Source: Streptomyces xanthophaeus (lineage in GTDB: Bacteria; Actinomycetota; Actinomycetes; Streptomycetales; Streptomycetaceae). From it: a stretch of DNA of 64,000 nucleotides. The DNA is taken from positions 5,280,501 to 5,344,500 of the forward strand of contig NZ_CP076543.1 of NCBI RefSeq assembly GCF_030440515.1, written 5' to 3'. Shown piece by piece: positions 18,359 to 27,118 of this stretch. A model generated the notes under the pieces. It did not search any database and had not been told where the DNA came from. It saw nothing but the letters and a program-made list of their open reading frames with translations. The position numbers were made by a program, and so were the translations under genes. Numbering within the stretch: the first letter of the stretch is position 1; every line of letters starts with the position of its first letter.

Positions 18359-18390
18359 GGGTGGTGCGGCGCCGCAGCGCCGCACCACCC
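18359..18390 (-). terminator. Strong hairpin between the WxL-like and DUF916-like genes
   Basis: A perfect 14-bp stem (18359-18372 with 18377-18390) and a 4-base loop lie between two same-strand genes that are 86 bases apart. Either the two are separate units, or read-through is partial and the upstream gene is made in excess. Confidence 0.7.
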
Positions 18391-18411
18391 TGGGCCGAGC
18401 GGCCGTACGGG

Positions 18412-19707
18412 TCAGGCGATCGAGAAGGTCACGACCGTCTGGTAGGTGTCCGCGAACATGAAGGGCGGGAGCTGGATCATTCCGGCACCGCCGACGGCGA
18501 ACTCACCGCCGGTCAGCTCGTCCCCGCCGGCGGCCTGGGAGGCCACCTTCATCGGGACGTCGGAGATCGCGCCGGGCGTGCCCGCGGTGCAGGTGCTCGG
18601 GCTGTCCGGGTTGGTGACGGTGCAGGACGGCTGGATGCCGATCTGCGCCTTCGCCATCGAGTGGCCGGTCGTCTGGTTCAGGAACGGCGTACGCGTCGCC
18701 GTCACGTCCCAGCCGAGCGAACCGCCGCGGAAGTCCTGGACGGTCGCGGCGTTGAAGACGCCGACCACCGACTGGGCCTTGCCGTTGATGGTGACCGCGC
18801 CGAAGCTGACGGCCGGCTGGCCGTCCTTCGGGCCGAGGGCCAGCGGGCCGGGCAGGACCTCGACGTCGACCGGGTTCTTCACACCGGCCTGCTCCTCCAG
18901 GAACACGAAGGCCTTGTACGGGGTGATCGAACCGTCGATCCTGATCGCGTCGGCCTTCTTGGTGACCGTGATGTTGCAGGTGGCCGCGCCGGACGCGTCG
19001 GCCGTGCCCGCACCGGTGTCACCGGTCACCGCACCCGCGAGCAGGGCGGAGCAGGTGACCGCACCGGCCGGGAAGTTGGCGCCGGTCACGGCGACGGCGG
19101 TGCCCGCCGGGCCGCTGTTGGGCGTCAGCTTCGTGGTGATCGGGTCCTTGGGCAGGGCCTCGACCGCGACCGAGCCGAGCGAGGCACTCGGGCGCGGCGC
19201 CGGGGTGCAGGTGGTGGTGAAGACCGAACCGGAGAGGTCCGCGTCGGTCACCGCCAGGTCGAGGGCCACCTGGACGGTCGTGCCCTCGGTGCCGTCCGGG
19301 ATCTTGATGGTGCCGGAGAACGCCTTGGGGTCGAGCGGCTGCCCGGCGATGACCGAGACGGTCTCCGGCGGGCTGGTGACCACCTGGGTGGTGGTCCCGA
19401 CCTTGAGGGTGATCTTGGAGGTGTTCACCGTGGTGACGGAGAACCCGGGGATCAGCGGGCTCGCGCCCGGGTCGATCGTGATCGGGACGACGTCGCCGGC
19501 CTTGGCGCCGTCGGGCAGGGTGACCGTCCAGTTCTGGTTGCCCGAGCCGTCCGGCTGCGGCGCCGGGGCGTCGCAGTTCTCGAAGACAGCCGTGGTCTTG
19601 GTCGCGGCCTGCGCGGATCCCGTCAGGGCCACCACGCCGCCCGTCAGGGCCAGAGACAGGGCTCCCGCCCCGGCCAGTACTCTTCGTCGATACGTTCTCG
19701 TACTCAC
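18412..19707 (-). CDS. Secreted WxL-like surface protein
   Basis: A 431-residue exported protein. It has a signal peptide (RRRVLAGAGALSLALTGGVV, cleavage likely after AQA), Ser/Thr-rich beta-sandwich repeats, an IPT/TIG-like segment near residues 195-250 (LTPNSGPAGTAVAVTG), and a C-terminal domain with GGSLGWDVTAT and a final TYQTVVTFSIA, as in WxL domains. It has no membrane anchor, so it is free or bound to the wall non-covalently. The GTG start has AAGGAG 10 bases upstream. The DUF916-like partner lies directly downstream. The second W motif typical of WxL domains is not clear, so the domain call is an inference. Confidence 0.65.
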   Translation of the reverse strand: MSTRTYRRRVLAGAGALSLALTGGVVALTGSAQAATKTTAVFENCDAPAPQPDGSGNQNWTVTLPDGAKAGDVVPITIDPGASPLIPGFSVTTVNTSKITLKVGTTTQVVTSPPETVSVIAGQPLDPKAFSGTIKIPDGTEGTTVQVALDLAVTDADLSGSVFTTTCTPAPRPSASLGSVAVEALPKDPITTKLTPNSGPAGTAVAVTGANFPAGAVTCSALLAGAVTGDTGAGTADASGAATCNITVTKKADAIRIDGSITPYKAFVFLEEQAGVKNPVDVEVLPGPLALGPKDGQPAVSFGAVTINGKAQSVVGVFNAATVQDFRGGSLGWDVTATRTPFLNQTTGHSMAKAQIGIQPSCTVTNPDSPSTCTAGTPGAISDVPMKVASQAAGGDELTGGEFAVGGAGMIQLPPFMFADTYQTVVTFSIA

Positions 19708-19848
19708 TGGGTCGCGACTCCTTCGTCATGACGAACCCCTCCCCCCACCCGCTGTGTGGGGGAGGCCGAGCCGGTGCGGTGGCCGATATTGACGCGTCGC
19801 CGTGATGAGAAGTCAATGACTTGCTTTCGCCCGAAGCACACAGAAATT

Positions 19849-19881
19849 GATGGGCCATCAGGGGAGGTCTGATGGCCCATC
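19849..19881 (-). terminator. Terminator of the subtilisin gene
   Basis: A perfect 12-bp stem (GATGGGCCATCA, 19849-19860, with 19870-19881) and 9-base loop lie 39 bases beyond the protease stop. AAATT beyond the far arm reads as a short U-containing tail on the minus strand. Confidence 0.75.
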
Positions 19882-19919
19882 GGATACCGACCGGTCGGGG
19901 TGCCTGGGCAGGGGTGGTA

Positions 19920-21197
19920 CTAGCGCCCGGTGGGGGTGTGGAGCAGCAGGTTCGGGGTGCCGGCCGGGAGCCCGGAGATCCGGTCGGACACGGCGCTGTG
20001 CAGCAGTTCCGCGGTCACCTGCGCCGGGGTGCGCGCCGTACCGCGCGCCAGGATGAGAGCGGCCACCCCGGCCACGTGCGGGGCGGCCATCGAGGTGCCG
20101 GAGGCGCGGGCCGTGGCGGTGGTGGAGTCCTTCCAGGCCGAGGTGATGCCCACGCCCGGAGCCGAGAGGTCCACGCAGGAACCGTGGTTGGAGAACGGCG
20201 CCCGCCGGTCCTCGGCGTCGGTCGCGGCGACCGTGATGGCCTGCGGGACGGAGGCCGGGGAGCCCCCGCAGGCGTCCTTGCCTTCGTTCCCGGCGGCCGC
20301 GGTGAAGGTGATCCCGGCGGACACGGCCCGGACCACGGCCGTCTCGAGGGCGTAGCTGCGGGTGCCGCCCATGCTCATGTTGGCCACGGCCGGGGTGGCA
20401 GGAGCCTTGGCGGCGTCCTTCACCACCCAGTCGAGACCCTTCAGGATCGCCGAGAGGGACGCGGAGCCGTCGCAGTCGGCCACCTTCACCCCGACGAGCG
20501 AGACCCCCTTGGCCACCCCGTACGTCTCCCCGCCCACGGTCGCCGCGACGTGCGTGCCGTGGCCGCTGCAGTCGCGGGAGCTGCCGAGGAAGACCGCGTT
20601 GTAGCCGAAGCGGGCGCGGCCGCCGAATTCCAGGTGACCGGTGTTGATGCCGGTGTCGACGACGTAGACGGTGACGCCCTCGGCCCTGCCGGGGTACGTG
20701 TACGAGCCGTCGAGCGGGAGTTCGCGCTGGTCGATGCGGTCGAGGGACCAGGGCGCGGGAGCCTGCGGCGCCATCTGCGGTTCCGGGTTGTCGGTGGCTC
20801 CGGGGGTGTCGGTCGTGTGGAACTCCGCGTCCGGCTCCACCGAGGCCACCCGGGGGTCGGCGGCCAGGGCGGCGGCCCGGGCGGCGGTGGTGCGGACGGC
20901 GAAGCCGTTCAGGGCGGCGTCGTAGACGGGGCCGACTTCGTCGCCGGCGTCCACGGCCGCGGCGGCCAGGGCGCGGGTCGGGGCGCGGGAGGTGGTGTCC
21001 TTGAGGACGACGACGTAGGGGGCGGTGCCGGAGCGGGGAGCCGGAGGGGCGTCCGTAACGGGTGTGGCGGCTGTGGTGGCCGTGGTGGCCGCCGCGAGGA
21101 GGGCGGCGGCGGGGAGGAGCGCGGCGAATGCGGTCATGCGGCCGATGGTCCGCGTGCGGAGGCGCGGGCGCGCGGAGGGTGCGCCGGGTGGGCGCAC
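19920..21197 (-). CDS. Secreted subtilisin-like serine protease (S8)
   Basis: A 425-residue exported protease with an I9-type propeptide (YVVVLKDTTS, about residues 60-125) and an S8 domain. The catalytic triad is visible: Asp in VYVVDTGINTGH, His in GHGTHVAATVGG and Ser in GTSMAAPHVAGV. It resembles aqualysin/proteinase-K enzymes. The start is uncertain: GTG at 21197 gives a signal peptide with a basic n-region (RPRLRTRTIGR), whereas ATG at 21137 would lack positive charges. Neither has a strong ribosome site. It lies 95 bases downstream of the Ser/Thr kinase on the same strand. Confidence 0.85.
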   Translation of the reverse strand: MRPPGAPSARPRLRTRTIGRMTAFAALLPAAALLAAATTATTAATPVTDAPPAPRSGTAPYVVVLKDTTSRAPTRALAAAAVDAGDEVGPVYDAALNGFAVRTTAARAAALAADPRVASVEPDAEFHTTDTPGATDNPEPQMAPQAPAPWSLDRIDQRELPLDGSYTYPGRAEGVTVYVVDTGINTGHLEFGGRARFGYNAVFLGSSRDCSGHGTHVAATVGGETYGVAKGVSLVGVKVADCDGSASLSAILKGLDWVVKDAAKAPATPAVANMSMGGTRSYALETAVVRAVSAGITFTAAAGNEGKDACGGSPASVPQAITVAATDAEDRRAPFSNHGSCVDLSAPGVGITSAWKDSTTATARASGTSMAAPHVAGVAALILARGTARTPAQVTAELLHSAVSDRISGLPAGTPNLLLHTPTGR

Positions 21198-21292
21198 GAC
21201 ACGCCGCCGCGCGGGCGTATCCGGGCCCGGCCCGACGCCCGGCCCGACGCCCGGCCCGACGGCCGGCTGTGCCCGAGCGGCCGACCGCTCCG

Positions 21293-22996
21293 TCAGGCCG
21301 CGCGCCAGACCGTCATGTCCGCCCTCAGGGAGCCCGGCAGTTCCCGCATCCACGGAGTCGACTTGAGCGTGAGTACGAGCAGCGCGATGTCCCCCGACTG
21401 GTGCTTGACGCAGAGCTCGCTGCCGGCCGCCGCCTGGGACAATGACTGGCTTCTCGTGGACCTGGTTCCGAGGGCGGTCCGGCAGGAGTCGAGGGAGCCG
21501 TGCGGTTCGCCCGACAAGAGGCTGATCACACTGGTATCGCTCTCCAGCCTGCAGCCCGTCTCCTCGCAGTCGAGGCGGAGGTCCCCGGCGCGATTGGCAC
21601 GCTGGACCGGTTCCTTGATGCCGACCGAGTTCTCCTCGTTCAGGGTCAACCCGGGGTAGGGGATGGCCCTCGGGGGTGCGCTCGCGGACGGGCTCGGACT
21701 CGGACTCGGGTTCTGGCTCGGGTTCTGGCTCGGCTTCGAAGCGGATCCGGCGGCTCCCCGGGCCGGGTCGCCGCTCGCCGAGCGGGCCCCACCCGCCGGT
21801 GTTCCCCCGGGCGTCGGGGACTTCGCCCGGTCGCGCAGACCGTCCGCCGCCCGGTCGGCGGCCACCCAGAGCCCGCCCAGCAGTACGGCGACCACCGTCA
21901 CCGACGCGGCGGTGAGCAGCGCGGTGCGCCGCCGGCGCTTGCGCCGCTGCTCCGGCCCTTCCGGAGCCGCTGGCTCCGGAAGCTGCGGAGGCTGCCACAC
22001 CTGGCGCATCGTGTGCGGAGAGCCGGGGACCGGGGCGGCCGACGGGGTGGGTGCCGGTACCAGCTCAGGGGTCGGCGCGGGCACCGGCTCGGGCAGGGGC
22101 TCCGGGACCGTCGGCTCCGGTCCGGTCACCTCGCGCCAGAGCGCCGGGCCGCCGTCCGCGTCGGCGTCCTCGCCCAGTTGCGTCCGGCACCAGGCCACGA
22201 TCTCCGCGGGGGTGGCCCGCTCCCGCGGATCGGTGGCCAGGCACCGGGCGATCAGCGGGCGCAGCTCCTGCGGCAGCCGGGACAGGTCGGGCTCGGAGTG
22301 CACGATCCGGTACAGCACGGTCGCGGAGGGGCCGGTGCCGTACAGCGGCTCGCCCAGCGCGGCGAACGCAGCCGTCTGGCCCAGCGCGAAGACGTCGGCG
22401 GCCGCGGTGACCTCACCCGCCGACGCCTGCTCGGGGGACATGTACTGGGGCGTGCCGATGGTGGCGCCCGTGGCGGTATGGGCGGTGGTGTCGGACGCCA
22501 GCGAGATGCCGAAGTCGATGACACGGGGCCCGTCGGCGGCCAGCAGCACGTTCGACGGCTTCAGGTCGCGGTGCACGATGCCCGCGCCGTGGATGGCCTG
22601 CAGGGCCTCGGCCACACCCGCCGTCAGCCACAGCACGGCGGGCAGGGGCAGCGGGCCGCGGCGGGCCACGGCCTGCGACAGCGAGGGCCCGGGTACGTAG
22701 AGGGTGGCCAGCCAGGGCGGCGTCGCGTCCGCGTCGGCGTCGATCAGTTCGGCGGTGTACGCGCCCCGGACCCGCCGGGCGGCCTCCACCTCACGGCGGA
22801 ACCGCCGTCGGAACGCCGGATCCTCGGCCAGTTCCGGGCGCACGACCTTGATCGCCACCGGCCGCCCGCCCTGGGTGTGCGACAGGTAGACGCGGCCCAT
22901 GCCGCCCGCGCCGAGCCGGGCCGCGATGCGGTATCCGGCCACGGTGGACGGATCGTCCGCCCGCAGCGGCTCGAACACCTCGGTCGCGCTGTTCAT
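21293..22996 (-). CDS. PASTA-less membrane Ser/Thr protein kinase
   Basis: A 567-residue Hanks-type kinase. The N-terminal domain (about residues 20-280) has the Gly loop LGAGGMGRVY, VAIKVV with the ATP lysine, HRDLKPSNVLL, DFGIS and the activation segment GTPQYMSPEQ. A long Pro-rich linker with repeated PEPVPAPTPE follows. A single membrane helix lies near residue 400 (ALLTAASVTVVAVLLGGLWV), then a Ser/Pro stretch and an outer domain with two cysteines (CEETGCRLE). It has no PASTA repeats, so the signal sensed is unknown. ATG at 22996 follows GGGGAGG. Confidence 0.9.
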   Translation of the reverse strand: MNSATEVFEPLRADDPSTVAGYRIAARLGAGGMGRVYLSHTQGGRPVAIKVVRPELAEDPAFRRRFRREVEAARRVRGAYTAELIDADADATPPWLATLYVPGPSLSQAVARRGPLPLPAVLWLTAGVAEALQAIHGAGIVHRDLKPSNVLLAADGPRVIDFGISLASDTTAHTATGATIGTPQYMSPEQASAGEVTAAADVFALGQTAAFAALGEPLYGTGPSATVLYRIVHSEPDLSRLPQELRPLIARCLATDPRERATPAEIVAWCRTQLGEDADADGGPALWREVTGPEPTVPEPLPEPVPAPTPELVPAPTPSAAPVPGSPHTMRQVWQPPQLPEPAAPEGPEQRRKRRRRTALLTAASVTVVAVLLGGLWVAADRAADGLRDRAKSPTPGGTPAGGARSASGDPARGAAGSASKPSQNPSQNPSPSPSPSASAPPRAIPYPGLTLNEENSVGIKEPVQRANRAGDLRLDCEETGCRLESDTSVISLLSGEPHGSLDSCRTALGTRSTRSQSLSQAAAGSELCVKHQSGDIALLVLTLKSTPWMRELPGSLRADMTVWRAA

Positions 22997-23120
22997 GCGC
23001 CTCCCCCCGATCCCCTGGTCGACCGATGGGCCGACCAGCGAACACCCTAAGCGCCGGGCAGGGGCCGGAGGTTGCCGGGGAGGCGGCACGCGGAGCGCCG
23101 GGCGGGGCGGGGCGTCCCGG

Positions 23121-23534
23121 CTACGGGGCGAGGGGCCAGCCGCGCATCGAGAAGACACCTTCGTCACGGGCACCGGCGGCGTCGTAGGTGGCCAGAGCGG
23201 CCTCGTTGTCGGTGTCGACCCCCACCCACATGCCGTAGCAGCCGCGGGCCTTCGCCTCCTCGGCGAGCGCCAGGGTCAGGTCGCGGCCGATGCCGCGACG
23301 GCGGTACCCCTCGTCCACGGAGAGCTCGTACAGGCACATCTCGGTGCCCTTGTCGGGGTGGCTCATCTCGATGCCGGAGACCATCCCGGCGGGCACGCCG
23401 TCGACGTAGGCGATGAGCATCACGTGTCCCTGGGCGGCGAGGAAGCGCTCGGACCACTCCGTGCGGGCAGGCCCGTCGAAGAGGGACTCGGCGGCTGTGA
23501 GCTCGGCGGGGGTGAGGGCCCGGCGGATGTCCAT
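23121..23534 (-). CDS. GNAT acetyltransferase, AAC(3)-I-like
   Basis: A 137-residue GNAT enzyme that moves an acetyl group from acetyl-CoA. The acetyl-CoA-binding motif reads YRRRGIGRDLTLALAEEAKA (about residues 70-90), and the C-terminal GVDTDNEAALATYDAAGAR is typical of the aminoglycoside 3-N-acetyltransferase I branch. The substrate cannot be inferred, and many Streptomyces relatives are not resistance genes. It is divergent from the hydrolase gene across 153 bases. Confidence 0.82.
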   Translation of the reverse strand: MDIRRALTPAELTAAESLFDGPARTEWSERFLAAQGHVMLIAYVDGVPAGMVSGIEMSHPDKGTEMCLYELSVDEGYRRRGIGRDLTLALAEEAKARGCYGMWVGVDTDNEAALATYDAAGARDEGVFSMRGWPLAP

Positions 23535-23687
23535 GGCGGCCACGATAGTGCGCACATGACGGATGGTCAGCCGATGTCCGGCACGGCGTGGCGGCCGCCG
23601 CACACCCCCGCCCCGGGGCAGCACCCAGGCCGTCTAGCCTGTTCCGGCTGTCGAAGAGTGCTGTCGTACCACTTGAGGGGGAACATC

Positions 23688-24458
23688 GTGAGGAACGCCG
23701 TGGTCACGCCCGAGGGCGACCGGATCCGCTGGGTCGAGCTGGCGGGGGAGGAGCCGGCCCGGGTGTACGTGCACGGGCTCGGATCCACCTCGCCCGCCTA
23801 CTTCGCGGCGAGCGCCACCCATCCGCTGCTGGCGGGGCGGCGTTCACTGCTCGTCGATCTGCTGGGCCACGGGCACAGCGACCGGCCCGAAGGGTTCGGC
23901 TACACGCTCGAAGCGCATGCCGACGCGCTGGCGGCCGCCCTCACCGAGGCCGGTGTCGAGGGCGCCGAGTTGATCGCGCACAGCATGGGCGGGGCCGTGG
24001 CCATCGTGCTCGCGGACCGGCACCCCCACCTGGTGTCCCGGCTGGTGCTCGTCGACGCCAACCTCGATCCGCAGCCGCCCGGTCCCGTCATGCCGGGCAG
24101 CAGCGGGATCGCCTCCTACACCGAGGAGGAGTTCCTGGCCGGGGGCTGGGCCGAAGTACGGGACAGGGTCGGCACGCACTGGTGGTCCACGATGCGGCTG
24201 GCCGGCCGAACCGCCCTGTACCGCACGGCCGTCCACCTGGCCGCCGGCACCACGCCCACCATGCGTGAGCTGCTGCTGGAGTCGAAGATCCCGCGCACCT
24301 ACCTGCTGCCCGAGGCCGACGGCCCGCTCCCGGGCGCCGAAGCCCTCCAGGCCTCGGGCGTGGCCGTGGTGTCCGTCCCCGACTGCGGGCACAACATCAT
24401 GCTCGACAACCCGGACGGCTTCGCCCGGGCCACCGCGGAGGCACTGGCCCGCGACTGA
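23688..24458 (+). CDS. Alpha/beta hydrolase
   Basis: A 256-residue single-domain hydrolase. The oxyanion region is VYVHGLGSTS (residues about 26-35), the nucleophile elbow is AHSMGGAVA (Ser near 103), and the catalytic His lies in PDCGHNIMLDNP near 236. The acid residue is likely in the LPEADG segment. The GTG start at 23688 has GAGGGG upstream, and the longer upstream frame is antisense to the acetyltransferase. The substrate is unknown. A GC-rich tandem repeat begins 15 bases after the stop. Confidence 0.85.
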   Translation: MRNAVVTPEGDRIRWVELAGEEPARVYVHGLGSTSPAYFAASATHPLLAGRRSLLVDLLGHGHSDRPEGFGYTLEAHADALAAALTEAGVEGAELIAHSMGGAVAIVLADRHPHLVSRLVLVDANLDPQPPGPVMPGSSGIASYTEEEFLAGGWAEVRDRVGTHWWSTMRLAGRTALYRTAVHLAAGTTPTMRELLLESKIPRTYLLPEADGPLPGAEALQASGVAVVSVPDCGHNIMLDNPDGFARATAEALARD

Positions 24459-24472
24459 GCGGTCCTGGCCCT

Positions 24473-24517
24473 GCCCGGCCCGCCCGGCCCGCCCGGCCCG
24501 CCCGGCCCGCCTGGCCC
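24473..24517. repeat. Five-copy 9-bp tandem repeat
   Basis: Five head-to-tail copies of GCCCGGCCC, the last with one change (GCCTGGCCC), lie between two convergent genes. Slippage-prone; copy number probably varies between strains. Confidence 0.85.
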
Positions 24518-24534
24518 GCAGGGCGTGCCAAGGG

Positions 24535-25059
24535 TCAGCCCTGGGTCCGGGGGGCGGAGACGGCGCCGTCCCGGAGCCCCGCGGAGCCCGGGGACGGGGT
24601 GCCGTCCGTCCAGGCGTAGACCCGCTTGCCGCGCACCACGACCTGGTACTGGTGGGCACCCCGGCACTCGGACCGCACACCGTCCCGCAGGCTGCCAGGC
24701 CACCATTTGGCGTGCAGATCCGGGGCGGCACCCACCGGCTTCGGCGTGCCGGCGCCGCACTGGGGGCCGTCCAGCGGGGTCGCGCCGAGGGTGAACCGGA
24801 TCAGCCGGGCCTCGCCGCTCGTGCGCACCCGTATGCGGACGTCGGTGGCGTCCTTGGGTATCCAGGACGGCAGGGCGAACGGCGCCTTCTCCCGCGTGGG
24901 GGCGTCGGCGGCGCTCGCGAAGCGCTTGCCCTTCTCCTTGTACACCTTGCTGTCGATCGTGTCGGTCACGGGGTTGGGCGGCAGATTGGGCAGCGCGAAG
25001 GCGGCGGTGGCGAGGACTCCCACGGTGGCTGCGGCGACGACGAGCGGGCGGCGGTTCAT
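24535..25059 (-). CDS. Unknown exported or membrane-anchored protein
   Basis: A 174-residue protein I do not recognise. It has an N-terminal membrane segment (RRPLVVAAATVGVLATAAFA) and then an outer domain with two cysteines (QCGAG and ECRGA) that could form a disulfide. Phrases such as RIRVRTSGEARLIRFTL and YQVVVRGKRVYAWTDGT suggest a small beta-rich fold. It is divergent from the phospholipase gene across 190 bases. Confidence 0.7.
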   Translation of the reverse strand: MNRRPLVVAAATVGVLATAAFALPNLPPNPVTDTIDSKVYKEKGKRFASAADAPTREKAPFALPSWIPKDATDVRIRVRTSGEARLIRFTLGATPLDGPQCGAGTPKPVGAAPDLHAKWWPGSLRDGVRSECRGAHQYQVVVRGKRVYAWTDGTPSPGSAGLRDGAVSAPRTQG

Positions 25060-25249
25060 GCCTTCCAGTCTCGGCGGGCGGGCTCCGCCGCGCGTCCCTC
25101 CTCAGGACGAACCTGAAATGCGCCGCAGGTCCCATACGGGCTCATACCTGGGAGGGGGCCGGGTCCGGTTCCGCCGACGCGCAGTAACCGCGCGGTGCCC
25201 GCGGGAGTTGGCCGGAGGTGACCCGTCCGCCCCGGCACCGAGGAACCCC

Positions 25250-25726
25250 ATGCGCCGTCGCCGCCTCGTCCCCGCTCTCGTCCCTGCTCTCGCCACCGCC
25301 ACCGCCACCGCGGTGCTCGCCCTCGCCCCGGCGGCCTGGGCGACGCCGCAGGTCCCGGCCGACAAACCGCAGGTGCTGAGCCGCTGGACGCAGACCAGCG
25401 CCGCCAGCTACCACGAATGGGCCGAGGCCCGCGAGCACCGCGCGGCCTGGGCGGCGTACGGCTTCGACTGGTCGACGGACCACTGCACCTCGTCCCCCGA
25501 CAACCCCTTCGGCTTCCCCTTCGCGGACGCCTGCGCGCGCCACGACTTCGGGTACCGCAACCACCGCGCGGCAGGGCTGTTTCCGGCCGCCAAGACCCGG
25601 CTGGACCTGGCGTTCCACGCGGACCTGAAGCGGGTCTGCGCGCAGTACTCGGGCTCCCGCAGGAGCTCCTGCGACGGCACCGCGTGGACCTACTACCAAG
25701 CGGTGCGACTCCTCGGAATTTCCTAG
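25250..25726 (+). CDS. Secreted prokaryotic phospholipase A2
   Basis: A 158-residue exported lipase that cleaves the sn-2 ester of phospholipids. The signal peptide is MRRRRLVPALVPALATATAT onward, cleaved after AWA. The mature part holds the group XIV PLA2 signature: CARHDFGYRNH (His-Asp catalytic pair), preceded by CTSSPDNPFGFPFADAC and followed by a second Cys pair (RVCAQYSG, SSCDG). S. violaceoruber PLA2 is the best-known relative. ATG at 25250 is chosen because the frame before it is not export-like. Confidence 0.92.
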   Translation: MRRRRLVPALVPALATATATAVLALAPAAWATPQVPADKPQVLSRWTQTSAASYHEWAEAREHRAAWAAYGFDWSTDHCTSSPDNPFGFPFADACARHDFGYRNHRAAGLFPAAKTRLDLAFHADLKRVCAQYSGSRRSSCDGTAWTYYQAVRLLGIS

Positions 25727-25926
25727 GGATCACAGGGCCCACACACGCCCCCTCCTCTCGTTCACACGTTCTCCGTCTCCGCCTCACCCATCCGTGTGTC
25801 GAACTGCCCTACGTCCCGTGGATCGTCATGCCCGCGGCCATGGGTGGATGGCAACCAGCGCACCGCCGACTACGTCGAAGGCCGCTTCGGCTGACGGCGC
25901 CCCGCGGTCCGCCGTCGTCCCCCCTG

Positions 25927-27048
25927 TCAGCAGCACAGGACCGGGACGTGCTGGACCAGGTTGTTGCCGAAACCGCCCCGGTTCCAGGGCTGTTCGAGGG
26001 GCTGCGTACCGCCCTCGGCGTCCGTGGCGCGGACGGTGAGCGAGTGGCGGCCCGGCGCCGCCGCCCAGACACAGGACCAGGCCTGCCACGCCCACCGGTG
26101 CGGCCCCGGCGGCGCGACCTCGGCCCGGGTCCAGGAGCGGCCCCCGTCGGCGCTCACCTCCACCCGTTCGACGGCCCCGTGGCCGGACCAGGCCCGCCCC
26201 TCCAGGCGTACGGGGCCGGGACGCACGACACGGGTGCGGGACATGAAGTCGGGGAAACCGGGCGGGACCATCAAGGCGCGCGGTGCGATCCGGGTGACCG
26301 GCTCGCCGGGGTCGTCCGGATCGTCGGCGGCCCGCCGGTAGCGGTAGGCCACGGCTTGCTGGAATCCGGTGAACGGTGCGTCGACGAGGGTGATCTCGCG
26401 CAGCCACTTGACGTGCGCCATGCCGTACCAGCCGGGTACGACCAGCCGCAGCGGACACCCGTGCTGCGGAGGCAGCGGCAGCCCGTTCATGGCGTAGGCG
26501 ATCAGCACCTCGGGGTCGTCGCCGGTGGCGGCGGCCACCGGCAGGCTGCGCCGGTAGTCCTGCTCGACACCGCGTTCGACCCCGTGGTCGGCGCCGGTGA
26601 ACACGGCCTCGACGGCGTCCGGCCGCACCCCGGCCCCGTCGAGCACCAGACGCAGCGGTACGCCCGTCCAGTCGGCGGTGCCCACCGCCTCGACCAGCCA
26701 CGGCTGGCTGACCGGCCGGGGCGTCAGGCGGGCCCGGCCGTTGCCCGCGCACTCCATGGTGACGCGGTGGGTGACCGAGGGGAACGCGCGCAGGGCGTCG
26801 AGGTCCAGGGTCAGCGGGGTACGGACCCGGCCGCCGACGGTGAGGGACCATCCGGCCGGGTCGGCGGCGGGTATGTCGTAGTGGACCAGGACGTAGTGCA
26901 GTCCGGGCGGTGTGACCTCGTAGCGCAGGGCCTCCAGCGGAAGCCCGTGGTTGCGGGCCGCGAGCGCCAGCTCGTCCGGCCCGATGCCCTCACCGGGCGA
27001 CGCGATGCGGCCCGGGGTGCTGACATCCTGCACCGACGCCTGCTCCAT
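25927..27048 (-). CDS. Sulfite-oxidase-family molybdopterin enzyme
   Basis: A 373-residue molybdopterin oxidoreductase. The Moco-binding Cys is in TMECAGNGRAR (about residue 104). The substrate-side motif NGLPLPPQHGCPLRLVVPGWYG and KWLREI follow, and a C-terminal Ig-like dimerisation domain (VEVSADGGRSWTRAEV) completes the family layout. There is no signal peptide, so it is cytoplasmic. The natural substrate may be sulfite, but this is inferred from the family. The start at 27048 (MEQASVQ) has no strong ribosome site, and the longer frame is rejected because it is Arg/Pro noise. Confidence 0.87.
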   Translation of the reverse strand: MEQASVQDVSTPGRIASPGEGIGPDELALAARNHGLPLEALRYEVTPPGLHYVLVHYDIPAADPAGWSLTVGGRVRTPLTLDLDALRAFPSVTHRVTMECAGNGRARLTPRPVSQPWLVEAVGTADWTGVPLRLVLDGAGVRPDAVEAVFTGADHGVERGVEQDYRRSLPVAAATGDDPEVLIAYAMNGLPLPPQHGCPLRLVVPGWYGMAHVKWLREITLVDAPFTGFQQAVAYRYRRAADDPDDPGEPVTRIAPRALMVPPGFPDFMSRTRVVRPGPVRLEGRAWSGHGAVERVEVSADGGRSWTRAEVAPPGPHRWAWQAWSCVWAAAPGRHSLTVRATDAEGGTQPLEQPWNRGGFGNNLVQHVPVLCC

Positions 27049-27118
27049 CCCCTCATGGTCGCGCGGGCCGCCGCTGTCGCGCCACCGCGCCACCGCGCGC
27101 CCGGACGACCGACCCGGT

